Positions 1-11,240 of a stretch of DNA of 64,000 nucleotides are shown here, one piece after another. A program made the translations under genes and the position numbers. The notes beneath the pieces were generated by a model. It worked only from the letters and a program-made list of their open reading frames with translations. It did no database searches and was not told the origin of the DNA. Within the stretch, counting starts at the first letter, position 1, and each line of letters opens with the position of its first letter. Source of the stretch: Cystobasidium ongulense (Eukaryota; Basidiomycota; Cystobasidiomycetes; Cystobasidiales; Cystobasidiaceae); the NCBI GenBank assembly GCA_022835595.1, contig BQUP01000001.1, positions 1,364,001 to 1,428,000 on the forward strand, in the 5' to 3' direction.

Positions 1-2976
1 TCCTGGCAGATTGTATTCTTCTGGGTACTTGTCATCCTCTTCATCTGATCCTCACTCCTATAGTATGCAACCGGCGTCTTCCTCCTCGTCCTCCTGTGCA
101 TCTTATGCTGCCTACCCGTACGCCACGACATCAAAAACAGCGGGCCAATCCGGTTATCCAAGCTACACCATAGCTGCATCAAGCGCAGATTCAGGAGCTA
201 GCCCAGGTCTAAGTACGCGGGTCATTCCTCAACACTCACGCTCCTCTCATGCTGTCTCCCGTTATGATCACCAAACGCCACTATGGTCCACTACCCCTAT
301 GCTATCCGCAACTCAGAGAGCAGAAGATAAAATTGCCTCACACGCAGGCCTGTCTAATCAAGAATGGCCAGGAGAAGACATACTATCTCTAGTATACGTC
401 TTGAATGAAGTTGAAGGAAGATCATGGACGGAGATAGCCAAAAGGGCATTCCCAGATGACAGATATACACCGAATGAGTGTCAAGAAAAGTGGAGAGAAT
501 TCTCAAAGGATAAGAAACCTGTAAACAGAGGCCCTTGGAGTCATGCGGAAGACCAAGCTCTCCTTAATGCTACAAATTTACTAGGACCGGATAAATGGGT
601 CGTGATTGCTACGCAAGTAGGAGCGAGAAACGGTAAGCAATGTAGAGAGAGATGGCATAATCACTTGTCTCCTTCAAGTAGGTCACTCCGCTCACATAGA
701 TGAAAGTTTATCTATGGGGGAACACTGACGATTCGGCCCTTTTCTCTTCTTTCTGCAGTCAAAAAAGGACCTTTTACACCTGAAGAAGATGAAAGTATCT
801 TTCATTGGTATTCAGTGGTTGGGTCCAAATGGTCTGAAATCGCAAAACATCTACCAGGTCGGCCGTAAGTTGTTACCGAAGTCAACCATAAGCACCTACG
901 TTACTAACAAGTATCCATGCTCTTTTGGGCACGCAGCGATAATATGATTAAAAATCACTTTAATACCTCTCTGCAACGTCAGAGAAGGCGACTGAATCGC
1001 CAATCCGGTGCATCAGCACGAAAAGGTACTTCGACCAATGACACGAAATCAAATCTGATTACAAGGCTGCGAAGTATTAGCGACCGCTCAACGACAACAA
1101 TACCGAATGAAAGATCTCGGTTGTTGCTTTCTTCCGAAAATCAAATCTTACCAGTCTCATTTCCGATGTCGAAATCTAGTAGTTCTTCTTCAGTCGTCTC
1201 GTTGAATCGACTGAATGATGTTTCGACTCCTTCCGCATCGTTCCCACGCGATGAGATATCACAATATGCATTAGCGACATCAAGTGGTCCACTAACAAGC
1301 AGTGAGGCCGAAGAGGTAGAACAATACCCCTCTATACCTTCGTCTGGTAATGTTCCAAATAATGGCAATATGGCAAGCAGTCCTATCCTGTCAGCGCGAT
1401 ATGCGAGCTCGTATATCAGACCTTCGTATCATCCGTACGCTCGAGGACCATACCCAGCCTTCCAACATGCCGTTCCGCACCGAACTGCCATGCTCCGAGA
1501 CCCTGGAGCTTCCGATGCGTCAGCTTCACATAGCGTAGAACAGCAGCTTACCACGCCTACGACTCCGGAGTACGAGTTACAAAGCCACTATTACCCCATC
1601 TCTCAACAATACCATAGCGGAAAAGTGGCTGTACCCGCTTCTGCTCCTCCCTCGAGAGAGTATTTCAATATAGTTCCTACCACTCCCGCTCGAAGGTATG
1701 GTTTTGTCGATAACTTTTGTGGCCGTCCCGTATTACTGACGATGCTATATCGATACTATGACACCTCAGGGCTACTCTTACTGACTCTCCGAGAAGGTCT
1801 AATCAGGCTGGGAATGCACAATCTCATGAGATGTCGCCTATGACTGCTACAAGTCAAGCATTTGGGAACATGTTCTTTGGACAGAAGCAGGGTATGCTTC
1901 CCGCTGGTTCTGATTACGAGACATCTCGTTCTCAGCAGCAAGAGGGAGGCACCCTGAGTCGCATGGACATGCCGGCCCCAAGAGCAATGCAACTCTCTTC
2001 ATTATTATCTGGCAGTGTGGAAAATTCACCCAACCTAGGTCTTGGCCTTATCGCACCTCAGGCTCGTACCCCTGTCAGATCGGGCAATCTGGATAGCTAT
2101 GGAGAATCTACAACTCATCGAGATCGATTGCAATACTGTCTCAACGATACAAGCACTCTTTATCCACACCTCCAACCAGCTCCACCTCTAGCCGGATATA
2201 CCTCACTAAAAAACGCCGAAGTCTGTTACACGCCTAGAAATGGCAGCATTAGCAGTTCGAGTGCGGGTACGAGCGCAAGCTTAATGTCCCCGATTAACAC
2301 ATCCCAGGCTCTAACAGCGTTTTCTGGCGGCTTTCCGCCTTCGGCCCCGTCGATGGGATCGGTCGCATCCCTGGCTTCTCCTGCATCGAAAAATGCGCAA
2401 GGTTACCACTATGCTAGGAAAAATTCTTTTCCTTCCCCTGGAGGATCACATGGAAGTACTGCGCAGCCATGGGAGCAGTATAAACCTTCTCAAGGTGGAT
2501 ACGCCTACCCTTTTGCCAGAGAAAGGGGATATTACCAGCCGATATCGCCTCTGGACAGCAATAATACGGCTCTCTCCCGCTCGAGAGCTAGTTCAGATGT
2601 TCATTCGTCTACGTCTGAATCCTTTGCGGCCCCCTCCACAAGTCAGGCAAGCCTTGGTCGCGTCGGCGGATTGCTGGGAGGAAGAGGTTCGATCTCGAAT
2701 CAGTCGATTCAAGAAGAACAAGAGGAAAGCATGCTCAGCATACGCGAAGACTCTGATCATACAGCTGTAACAAATTGGAATTCAACTCAGCAAGCTTCGT
2801 ACCCTGTCCATACTTACGAATCGCAGCCCTATAGTATTATCTCGTCGTCGTCGAGGGTGGAATATCCTGCACATCATCCTGGCCCACTAACCGAGCTTAC
2901 TGGGCTGTCGATGCAGAATATGGAGATATCCGGCGAGGAAGGGCAACTTGAAATGTATGCGTCCGAGTCCTCGTGA
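1..2976 (+). CDS. Three-repeat Myb DNA-binding regulator (5' partial)
   Basis: Predicted nuclear transcription factor with three consecutive Myb/SANT repeats followed by a long Ser/Pro/Gln/Tyr-rich disordered tail. Exons by phase: <1..677, 759..864, 937..1695, 1770..2976. Repeat 1 holds WPGEDILSL and [10 protein letters not shown]; repeat 2 holds [12 protein letters not shown] and [10 protein letters not shown]; repeat 3 spans introns 1 and 2 and holds [11 protein letters not shown] and [12 protein letters not shown], close to the classic recognition helix GRTDNAIKNHWN. The frame is open to base 2 and no ATG precedes the repeats, so the start lies left of the window. The apparent frame change near 1830 is explained by a 74-nt GT..AG intron at 1696-1769, not a break. 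The tail (about 640 residues) has no domain I recognise. The repeats make DNA binding very likely; target genes cannot be inferred. Confidence 0.88.
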
Positions 2977-4242
2977 TCTACCCCTGTTAGCCCATTTGTT
3001 TTCCTCAGACTATTTCTTTCAACAACAGTTGCGCAGCAGTAAGCGCGTCGTTCGGGCTGTTGGCAGACGTCAACGCCGCAACATTGCAGTAGTAAAGTGT
3101 ATAAACCACAGCCGTTCTGTAGCGAATTCAGATGGCTATCAAGCAGACCAAAGCAAACAGCAGCTTGTCCATTCCAAAAATCTTCGTTGATGTTGCCCAA
3201 TTTTAGTTGCCGCAATTTGCTTAAAAAGCACGTCTTTACGAACTCTGCTCGGACGAAGAATTCATGATGCTTGTGACTAAGGTAGTGGTAACGCAACACA
3301 GAGCCAAACACCTCCATACCGAGCTGTTTGCCCCAGGGAAAATCCTGCTCGCTCCTGCGACTAAGCCCGAACATCGCACAGGCAGCCCGGCCATCAAACG
3401 TGAGGGCAAGAGAGGAATGATTTCAAGACTGCCAGAGTGACACTGAGGCCAAAGCAGTTATTATCAGTTTTATTCGATTTCTTTGCGCTTTCTTGGTCTT
3501 CGTGTTCGTCCTCGATTCCTTTTCTTCCAACTCTGGCGCCCAGGGAAGGCTGACTTTCGATCACGGCCAGGCCAGCGCCGGCATTCACCAGGCATGGCAA
3601 TTGTCGAGGATTCAAGGTGTGCTCAGTCCGTCGATACTACCTACTTCCATACACCCAAGCTCAAGGTAAGTGGTGGTGGTGGTGGTGTATGCGCATTGAT
3701 GCAGCTGGCGGAGCAGGGTGGGAGATGATTGGGGTCGAGACGGTCGGGCGGACAGGCAGACAGCGAGGCAGGCGCACGAAGAAGCAACATCAAGAGGCCG
3801 CCCACAGTGGCCTGGCAGGAGACAGAGAAATCACAGACTTCAAGCATGGTAGACGAGATCCGGTCCCGCAAGATGGCCCAAGTCATCCTGCATTCCGGCT
3901 GTCAACTGCGCGAAGACGACGTTAAGATGCGGGATAGGGTTGACCTCAGTGCTGGGAAAGACAATTAGCAGAGACTCTGCATCCCCCCAAACGTGAATCA
4001 GTACACGACATCGCCAGACACGGTGCATACAGTCTCCGAGACCCGGTCTCTGAGAGTCTCTACGCCAGGCCACGCTGCCTCCAGAAGCAAGGCGTTCAAC
4101 AAAATTGCAAGGCCGCAATGCTAGTCAACGATGCGGATAGTTAGCTGGAAACGAAGGACTCGCTTAGCCAGCTGCACTGGCGCTTTGCTTCTAGGTGTCA
4201 GCACTAATTAACCCGTTATCATTTTTAGGCACATTTTTCAAG
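2977..4242. other. 1.27-kb gene-free region upstream of the eS7 gene
   Basis: No convincing coding frame is present. It must hold the 3' UTR of the Myb gene and the promoter and 5' UTR of eS7. It contains a strong donor (CAAG|GTAAGT at 3666) followed by a GTG run, and a TTTTTAG acceptor ending at 4228 just before the eS7 start. This would fit a 563-nt 5'-UTR intron, which is common in ribosomal protein genes. The intron is inference. Confidence 0.45.
3671..3688 (+). repeat. Short (TGG)n microsatellite
   Basis: About six tandem TGG units lie directly after a consensus splice donor at 3666. Low-complexity tract, no known role. Confidence 0.8.
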
Positions 4243-5142
4243 ATGTCTGCAGCTGGAAAGATCCTCAGATCGGCCAACGCGCCAAGAACACCTCCCTCCG
4301 ATATCGAACTCCAGGTCGGCACTGCCCTCCTCGAGCTCGAGAACTCCGTTGCCGACCTCAAGGCCGAGTTGAGACCTCTCCAAATCTCTTCCGCCCAGGA
4401 AATCGATGTCAAGGGTGGCCGAAAGGCCGTCGTTATGTAGGTCTTCTTTCCCAAAGGTCTACTTGCTATGCAAGATATTGCTTGTGTGGGAGGTTCGCTG
4501 ACATTGCTCTCGTCTCTGCAAACAGCTTCGTCCCCGTCCCCCAACTCAAGGCCTTCCACAAGATTCAGGGACGGTGCGTTTCCTCCTTCCCTTTTACGAT
4601 ACCAGTCTGTTAAATGCTCAGACTTCTCCCTCCGTCTCCCCCCTCCACCTACGCCCTATCTCCGACGCATGCTCGAATCGCTCGTCTACGATATCGCTAT
4701 CGCGTTTACCGCCATTCGCCATTCTCTCCGTGTGATGATACAGATTGACCCGTGAACTCGAGAAGAAGTTCAGCGACCGAACAGTCGTCTTCGTCGCCCA
4801 ACGCCGAATGATGCGCAAGCCAGGCCGCACTTCGCGTGCCAAGCAGCCCCGCCCACGCTCACGCACACTCAAGGCTGTCCACGACTCTATCCTCGATGAC
4901 CTCGTCTACCCCACCGAGATCACCGGCAAGAGAACCAGACAGTCGACCGACGGCAACCGAACAATCAAGGTGTACGTCCAAACCCGGACATTTCGTAGGA
5001 GAGGTCAATACTGATATGACTTTCTCCCCTCAGCTTCCTCGACGCTAAGGATGCCACATCAATGGAGTACAAGCTAGACTCTTTCTCCTCCGTCTACAAC
5101 AAGCTCACCGGCAAGACCGTCGTCTTCCAGTTCGAGCAGTAA
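4243..5142 (+). CDS. RPS7: 40S ribosomal protein eS7
   Basis: Structural protein of the small ribosomal subunit, also needed for pre-rRNA processing. Exons 4243..4436, 4526..4573, 4744..4971, 5034..5142 give 192 residues, the usual eS7 length. Family hallmarks are all present: [67 protein letters not shown] and the C-terminal [13 protein letters not shown]. All three introns are GT..AG and phase-consistent. The ATG at 4243 starts MSAAGKILR and fits the family; an in-frame start 48 nt upstream would add residues not seen in eS7. The upstream region may carry a 5'-UTR intron. Confidence 0.97.
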
Positions 5143-5646
5143 AATGGGATGCGATAGCATCTTATACCCTTTCGCTCCGAGCTGTACAGATGCTAGTAGT
5201 GCATAGTCTTTGAACAGCGGAGGGCACTGGTCGCTGGATTGGAAGCATACATGGCAGTTAGACGAGAGAAAGCTTGTCCATCAGAAGCTCACGCTAGATT
5301 GTGTCGTGTTATGTCTTCCTTTGCAATGATCAAATTGTCATTTTTTGGGCATCATATCACGTGAAGTCTGCGTCGTGTCTGGCATTCACTAGCTCTCGGG
5401 GTGGCTCTTGCAGTACGCTTGACATCAGGCCTGTCTCTGATTTGCTCTGTCTGCTGTCGTTTGACCTGATTTGTTTCGATTCACGCAATCACTTTTCTTC
5501 GACTTCAATACCACCGTCGCAACTTCGCTCTGCTGCAGCTGCCTCGACCTTAAGAGCAGACCGTATTCTCGCACAGCTACCGTGCCGATATGGTCAGATT
5601 CCGGTGACCTCTATCTCGAGTCTATAACACCATCACGTCCTCTTGA
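5143..5646. other. 504-bp spacer between eS7 and MMM1
   Basis: Both neighbours run rightward, so this holds the eS7 3' UTR and the MMM1 promoter. No coding frame or repeat of note is seen. Confidence 0.5.
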
Positions 5647-8288
5647 ATGAGCGACGTTACATCTCTGGCGGCAGGACAGCCGGCCTCGGTCGTCGGCACG
5701 TCTCAAGCAGCTGCGGCGCCAGCGCTTCTAGGTCCAGCCATCGCCCCTACACCTCGATACCGAACTTTCACCTTTGGGATCGGCTTTCTGTGTGGCCAGG
5801 CATCATTGTAAGCCAGTCCCACGCTGTCACTTGCTGCATGTCTCGCTGACTGGAGGGTATCCAAACGTTCCGATCACCATACTCCTTCTGCCTACAAACG
5901 GCTTCTAATTGCCGCTACTACCTTGCCATCGATGGCCCCTGATGCACACGTCTACCTATCTCGGACTTGAAGGATCTTTATTGCAATCCTTTTCTTGCGC
6001 TATGTCGTTTTCGAGGATCCCAAAAAAGCTCTTCACGAGGCTGGGCAAAGAAAGAAGAAGGTACATTCCGTTTTTACTGGGCAAGGAAATCTTTAGGAAC
6101 TACTAACACCTTCTCGTTCCGGTGCGTAACCTTTCATAGCGCCTCCGCAAGCAACGGCAACGGCGAAGCTCGACCGCTCCAAAGGGTGGCAAGGCCGCCT
6201 CGAAGTTCGCAGCAACAACTTCTATACCGGCGTCTGATCAGCTTATACTTTCCAAACTCTCATATGATCTATCTACACATGCTGCCGAGTCTTGCGACTG
6301 GCTCAATGTCCTCGTCGCACAAGCTGTCTCTGCCTACCGGAGTATGATCTTAGATGAAGCGATGAATTACAGCCGGAACAATAGTCATGAGCTGTCAGAT
6401 GACGAAGAAGCAGATCTGGAGGATGGAGACAAGCCTGGAGGTGGAAGAGGCGCCAAAAGATATGTCGAGAAGGCGCTCAATACAGGGCGAGGCGAGGGTG
6501 AAGATAAAAGCGGAACTGGAATTGTAGCGCTTGTAAGTTCCCCTTTGGTCAATTTTCACATTGCGGAAAGCCAATTTAGCTTACACGTTGATTCGTTAGG
6601 ATTACATGTAAGATTCAGAGCTCTCCGCCTGGGGTTAAATCGGCTAATCTTGGTTACAGTACGGTTACCGAGTTCGATTTCGGTCAAGAATATCCCGTCT
6701 GCTCCAATGCACGAGTTCGACCTAGCAACGAAAGCGGCAAAGTGGTTAGTGCATTGATAGTCTTTGTAATAGGCGTGCGTCTGAAACTAATCGTGGTATC
6801 TCACTACCAGCGCGTCGAAGTTGATATCGACTACTCGGATCACGTCTCCCTCGCTATCGAAACGAAAGTCTTGATTAACTTTCCCCGGCCAAAGTTTGCT
6901 GTCATTCCGGTTAACCTCGCCTTAGCACTTGTACAGTTCTCGGCGACCGTAAGTTTTGAGAATTTTCGGACCGTGCTTCGACAGACTGAGAGTGACATGG
7001 CTCATACATTCTTGTCTTGCAGCTCACGGTCGAAGTTCCGCCCCCTTCGTTCAGTCCCCTGTCCGGTCCAGACTCTTCGTCAAACGCAAAAGCATCCATG
7101 TCTGTATCGTTACATCCGGACTTTATCCTCGATTTAGCATCTACCTCTTTGATAGGTTCAAGGGCTAAGCTGCAGGATATTCCCAAGGTAGAGCAACTTA
7201 TCATTGGGCGGATACGTAACTATGTTATAGAGAATTTCGTATGGCCAAAGGTCCGGACTTTTAACCTGCCCAAGGTTGGAGGGGGCAAGAAGCTTTCTCC
7301 GACAGGCGAGCTTGCGGTCCCGAAAAAGGACCTAGATGATTCGATGGATACCCCAGAAGACGACTCGGACGATTACATAACAGTCAATGGAAAGCGGGTA
7401 CATCCTCTGGGCACTGAAGATATGCTAAGAAGCCCTTCTGTCAGTAGTACGGCAGGAGACGAGGAAGACGAAGAGTATGACGAAGAGAATTTGCCAGAAG
7501 AATACGAAGAAGGAGAAGAAGACTCCGATTTAGCCGACGATAGTCAACCGCAAAGGCGAGCCACTTCTCGCAGAACACACGAGGAGCAACTGTCAAACTC
7601 GCGGCCGGGCCGTGCAGGTGTGCAGACTCCGCTCAGGCTTGAGGGCCAGTCTTCAGCGGTCGAGGCTGTGACGCATACAAGCAATGCGCATCGCAGGCTT
7701 CGGCGAGGCTCTTCGCTTTCATCTTCTACTACGGCTTCCGATCTGCTTGCATCATCTAGGAGAACAAGTGGAAGTAGCAGCGCAACTCCAGCAATGCTGG
7801 CTCTCAGTCCGCCTGGTCTGTCAGCATCGACTTCTTCATGGAATGAGGCAGGGTCTGGTTATAGCGCACAAGACATCCGAAAGCATGTACCGCTACACAG
7901 TCCTGGGCTTGGTATAGGCCTGAAGCCTGGTCCTTCCAAGCGGCATTCCATACAAGCATATTTACCCCATTCAAGCTCCTCTCAAAATGGGCAATATTCT
8001 CCTTTTCCACCAATCTCGTCGGCCTATAGCAATCATTTATCTCGAACTAGCAGCGTTACTTCACTACCCACTTTATTGTCGCCCCGAGCTGAACAGCCAT
8101 CCGCATCGAAGCTAGCTGCACTTCTGGACAGTCAGAACCCGGCTTGGGAAGTCGAACGCAACACTACGAAAGACAACAAGCCTCGCGAGGCACGCGGCAG
8201 TGGAAAGCAGAGACGTGCTTCACCTCGTAAAACGGAGGTTCCTGTGCATACTAGTGCAGCACCACCGTCGCAAAGTAGGCCTGACTGA
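5647..8288 (+). CDS. MMM1: MMM1, ERMES lipid-transfer subunit
   Basis: ER-anchored subunit of the ERMES complex that joins the ER to mitochondria and moves phospholipids through its SMP domain. Exons 5647..5807, 5973..6060, 6140..6532, 6600..6607, 6660..6744, 6811..6948, 7023..8288 encode about 712 residues. A membrane segment (SLIFIAILFLRYVVFED, near residues 53-70) is split by intron 1. The SMP domain follows, with SCDWLNVLVAQAVSAYR, ALDYITVTEFDFGQEYP, VEVDIDYSDHVSLAIETKV, LINFPRPKFAVIPV and SLIGSRAKLQDIPKVEQLI. Exon 4 is only 8 nt and supplies DYI of the conserved L-D-x-I segment. After the SMP domain there is an unusually long tail of about 300 disordered residues with an acidic block (near 7440-7560), then Ser/Arg-rich sequence; the usual protein ends soon after SMP. 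Confidence 0.93.
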
Positions 8289-8523
8289 ACGGGCCACGCG
8301 GGCGGGCTGATGGTTGAACGAGCGGAATTGTGTACCATACTGCCAATACTCCACGACATAACGGAAGTCATGGCGTGTCGAGCTCACATGAGCTTTGACT
8401 TGCTAGTTTATTGCAATCATATTCTTTGGTCATGACTACACTCTAAGCGCTATTCGGAATGTGCGTTAAAAATATCTACAGCTACACGGGGAAAGTAAAC
8501 AAAGACCATACGAGAAGAACTAA

Positions 8524-9439
8524 TCACAGGCTTGTCACGCTTCCGACGACCTTTTTGAGGAGTCCTTGCAGAATGGCAGCCTTCTGATCTCCTCCCAGAT
8601 CCCTGAACACTGCAACAACCGCCTATAGAAAGCGGAACGTCAGTACTACTAGTTCACCCAGTCGTCCTAGCACTCTGCACTTACTTTGCCCTTTGCGTCA
8701 CGTATCGAGCCGAACTTACCACCCGTGTACGCGCCTATTGCCTGTAAAGTCATTGCCGGATCAGCATTTGCCAGCGCACTTCCTTGGTGTGTCCAATATT
8801 GGCTTACCGCTCCTGGTAGATTGCCTGCGATGAAACCCAATGCTGCACCACTGGCTGCACCAATCCATCTCCAAAATGGCATGACTCTTTCTACTTCTGG
8901 GCGCAAAAGCTCTTCGAAAACGTCGCCAAACACATGCTCTGCATTGGGCCTCGCTGAAGATGAACCCTCGTCTGAATCGTCTGACCGAACGTCCTCATCT
9001 GCGTAATCTGACCCCGGTCCACCTTTTCTGAAGAATGACTCAAAGAAGCTTGCTGAAGCTGAATCGCTGTTGTCATAGAAGCCACCGGGAAAGCCGCCAG
9101 GAGCTGCTCCTGTAGACCCGCCAGCGAAACCTTTCGAGTGGGATGGCCTTTGCGCATCGTACGCTCTCCGTCTGCCGGTATCGGAAAGGACATAGTACGC
9201 ATCTGCTACTGTCTGAAACTTCTTTGTCGCTTCCAGTCTCTGGGCTTCAGTGGCGTTTGCCAGGCGGTCGGGGTGCGTTAGAAGACTTTGTTTCTGCACG
9301 GTACATTGTACATTGTCAGCCTTGGTAACAGCTGTATTGTCAGAGGAGCCTCCTTGTATCCCACCTTGTACGCCTGTCTGATCTGGGTTTCGTCTGCGTC
9401 TGCACTTATGCCCAGGATCTCGTAATAGTTGGGAATCAT
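8524..9439 (-). CDS. J-domain co-chaperone with C-terminal conserved domain
   Basis: Hsp70 co-chaperone. Exons on the minus strand are 9365..9439, 9294 or 9293 down to 8685, and 8524..8622, giving about 260 residues. The J domain is at the very N terminus: NYYEILGISADADETQIRQAYK, then after the intron the HPD tripeptide (LLTHPDRLANA) that stimulates Hsp70 ATPase, then VADAYYVLSDTGRRRAYD. A Gly/Phe-rich linker (GFAGGSTGAAPGGFPGGF) is followed by a C-terminal domain with a hydrophobic Gly/Ala segment (WIGAASGAALGFIAGNLPGAV) that could touch a membrane. It resembles fungal J proteins of unassigned specificity. It converges with MMM1 and lies in tandem with a second J-domain gene. Confidence 0.88.
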
Positions 9440-9803
9440 GGTCTGGTACGTGGCAGTAGGCGGCGGCAGCGAGTGGGATCAAATGCAGAACCAACTTGTG
9501 CTTGAATTCTGAATGTCAGTCCTGCGACGTGTTGCTGGCAGGACAAGCTGCATACGTGGCAATTGCAAAGAGATAATGCAGGCGGATGCCGTCACTTTCC
9601 GATCACCTCTACACTATACAAGAATATTCAAGTTATATCGTCAAAAGAGAGTAAGTAGTATACTCTCTTTTGATGATATTGTTAATTATATTGTAACACA
9701 TATCTATTAGGAACAGATATATCCAAATTATCAAAAGAGTATTCTCTTTTGATGTTTTCATTGGAATACAAATTTCATCTCAGACGGCATCTTTGAGCTT
9801 TCG
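9440..9803. other. AT-rich spacer between two J-domain genes
   Basis: 364 bp, clearly more AT-rich than its surroundings between 9620 and 9780. It holds the two palindromes listed separately and no coding frame. Confidence 0.6.
9635..9753. repeat. Pair of palindromes built on ATCAAAAGAG/CTCTTTTGAT
   Basis: Palindrome 1: arm 9635-9653 (ATATCGTCAAAAGAGAGTA) pairs with 9661-9679 (TACTCTCTTTTGATGATAT) around a 7-nt loop with one mismatch. Palindrome 2: ATCAAAAGAG at 9730-9739 pairs with CTCTTTTGAT at 9744-9753 around TATT. The same core therefore occurs four times in 119 bp, separated by an AT-rich 50-nt spacer. The outermost cores would also serve as inverted ends of a ~112-bp unit. No clear target-site duplication is visible. 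It could be a tiny non-autonomous DNA element, a regulatory site pair, or a transcription end signal for the downstream-oriented gene. Confidence 0.75.
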
Positions 9804-10753
9804 CTAAGTCGGTGGTTTACGTTTTGCGTCTATCCAAACTTCAAGTTGTCCCCATTTGCCTGTCCAATCAAAAACAAAATGACCTGCGTCCGTTCCCGGT
9901 CGAAACGGCCACTCCACGACGTTCATGCCATATTTATGAGCTAGCATCATCATGCGCAGCTTATCTCGGTCTGCAGTGTCAAGTGAGTGTCTCAATAGCC
10001 CGGGAGTACCATTCGCATCAAAATAGAGGTGTTCGGGGTCATGTTTCGGATAGTATACACCGTGCGCTGTCGCGGGAGCATTTGGATATGTTGGAGCCTG
10101 TAGGAACTGGAATCAATCAGTCAACTTTCGTTGCCTACACATTGGACTATTGGTACGTCCAGTCTCGACTGTCTCCCACTATATGACATACCGTAGGGGG
10201 CCGAGATGCCCGAAAGGTAGAGCGCGTTGGATACACTCTGTTGTATGGATGATGTGGACTTACCGTGGGAGGTTTGGGTCGATTCACAGGCCTCTGGATG
10301 TTTGGAACGGGCGGCCTGGCTACTGGGGTGCTAGGTCCTGGAATCTTTGACCCTTTTGGACGCGCGGGGGGACCTGGTCGGGGATCAACCCTGGGCGACT
10401 GCTTGGCTGCAGCTCTCTTCAGGTCATAGTCTTTCCTCTTCGTCGGATCATTCAATATGCGATCTGATTAGGGGAAAGACGTTAGCATTGTTCGGTTACA
10501 GAAAGCGGGAAGACTGCTTACACGCTGCATTGATGAGAGCTGTCTTAGCGTTGGCTGCGTGTTTATCATTAGGTGCGACTTTGTCTGGGTGCTGAGTTCT
10601 TAGGAGAGCCTAGGAATGCCAGAGTCTTGTCTTTAACAATGGCGAGCGTTGCCTGCAGTTTAGGTTACGTACCTTGTAAGCGTCTGTTATCTCGTTCTGA
10701 GCCGCCGTGGAACTGACGCCGAGGATCTGGTAATGATCCACCTCTGCAGACAT
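9804..10753 (-). CDS. J-domain protein with Pro/Arg-rich linker
   Basis: Second J-domain co-chaperone. Exons 10673..10753, 10522..10609, 10192..10463 and 9804..10097 encode about 244 residues, all joins in phase. The J domain begins at residue 6: HYQILGVSSTAAQNEITDAYK, ALLRTQHPDKVAPND (HPD intact), NAAYRILNDPTKRKDYD. A basic Pro-rich linker follows (SPRVDPRPGPPARPKG and on), then a C-terminal region with YYPKHDPEHLYFDANGTPG and WPFRPGTDAGHFVFDWTGKWGQLEVWIDAKRK that I do not recognise. The start at 10753 puts the J domain at the N terminus, as expected. It divides a promoter region with the CofD-like gene. The architecture differs from the neighbouring J protein, so they need not be recent duplicates. 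Confidence 0.87.
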
Positions 10754-11240
10754 GCTTTGTATTGCCGTTGTGCATGAGAAGAGCTACGAGAAGCCATCCT
10801 AGCGAGCGTGAGATTGGTAGGATGCTCTATGTAAGTTCGTTCGTCGGGTCAGTTTTGTCATGATAGGATCGACAGGCAGAGTCCGGTAATCTGTGCATGG
10901 ACTATTCACAGAGGTTGCAAGACGAAGAAAAGGGCTAGCAGTCGTATTTCAAGAGCGACCGAGGTTGTGCTGCATTTGACCCTTCGACTTCACCTTGCCA
11001 CGTTCAGCTGAAGCTTGGAAGCGGAGGTCCTGCCTCAGCGACTGACCGCAGATGGTTTCCAGCGACCACTGGCGAGACGTTGTAGCCGGCATGGCAGCAG
11101 CTTGTGTGGGTGTGCGCTGCGTGGGAGTGCTCGCGCTCGCTGATCGCTATCATTCAACTGTATTTTGTTCAATGCGAGTCAGGACTCCCATCTCTTCTGC
11201 TTGAAGGCACTCGACCAGGACGCGCGGCTGACAGGCTTCG
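10754..11240. promoter_or_regulatory. Divergent 487-bp promoter region
   Basis: Lies between the starts of the minus-strand J-domain gene and the plus-strand CofD-like gene, so it must carry both promoters. No TATA box or repeat stands out. Confidence 0.45.

Noticed and set aside
1690-1840. Apparent frame break in the Myb gene between two overlapping frames
   Set aside because: A 74-nt GTATGG...CAG intron at 1696-1769 joins the frames exactly in phase.
2874-3374. 166-codon minus-strand open frame
   Set aside because: It overlaps the Myb 3' end, has no recognisable domain, odd composition and no splice or start support.
4574-4743. snoRNA inside the second eS7 intron
   Set aside because: A GTGATGA string lies near the intron's 3' end, but no D box follows it, so the C/D order is wrong.
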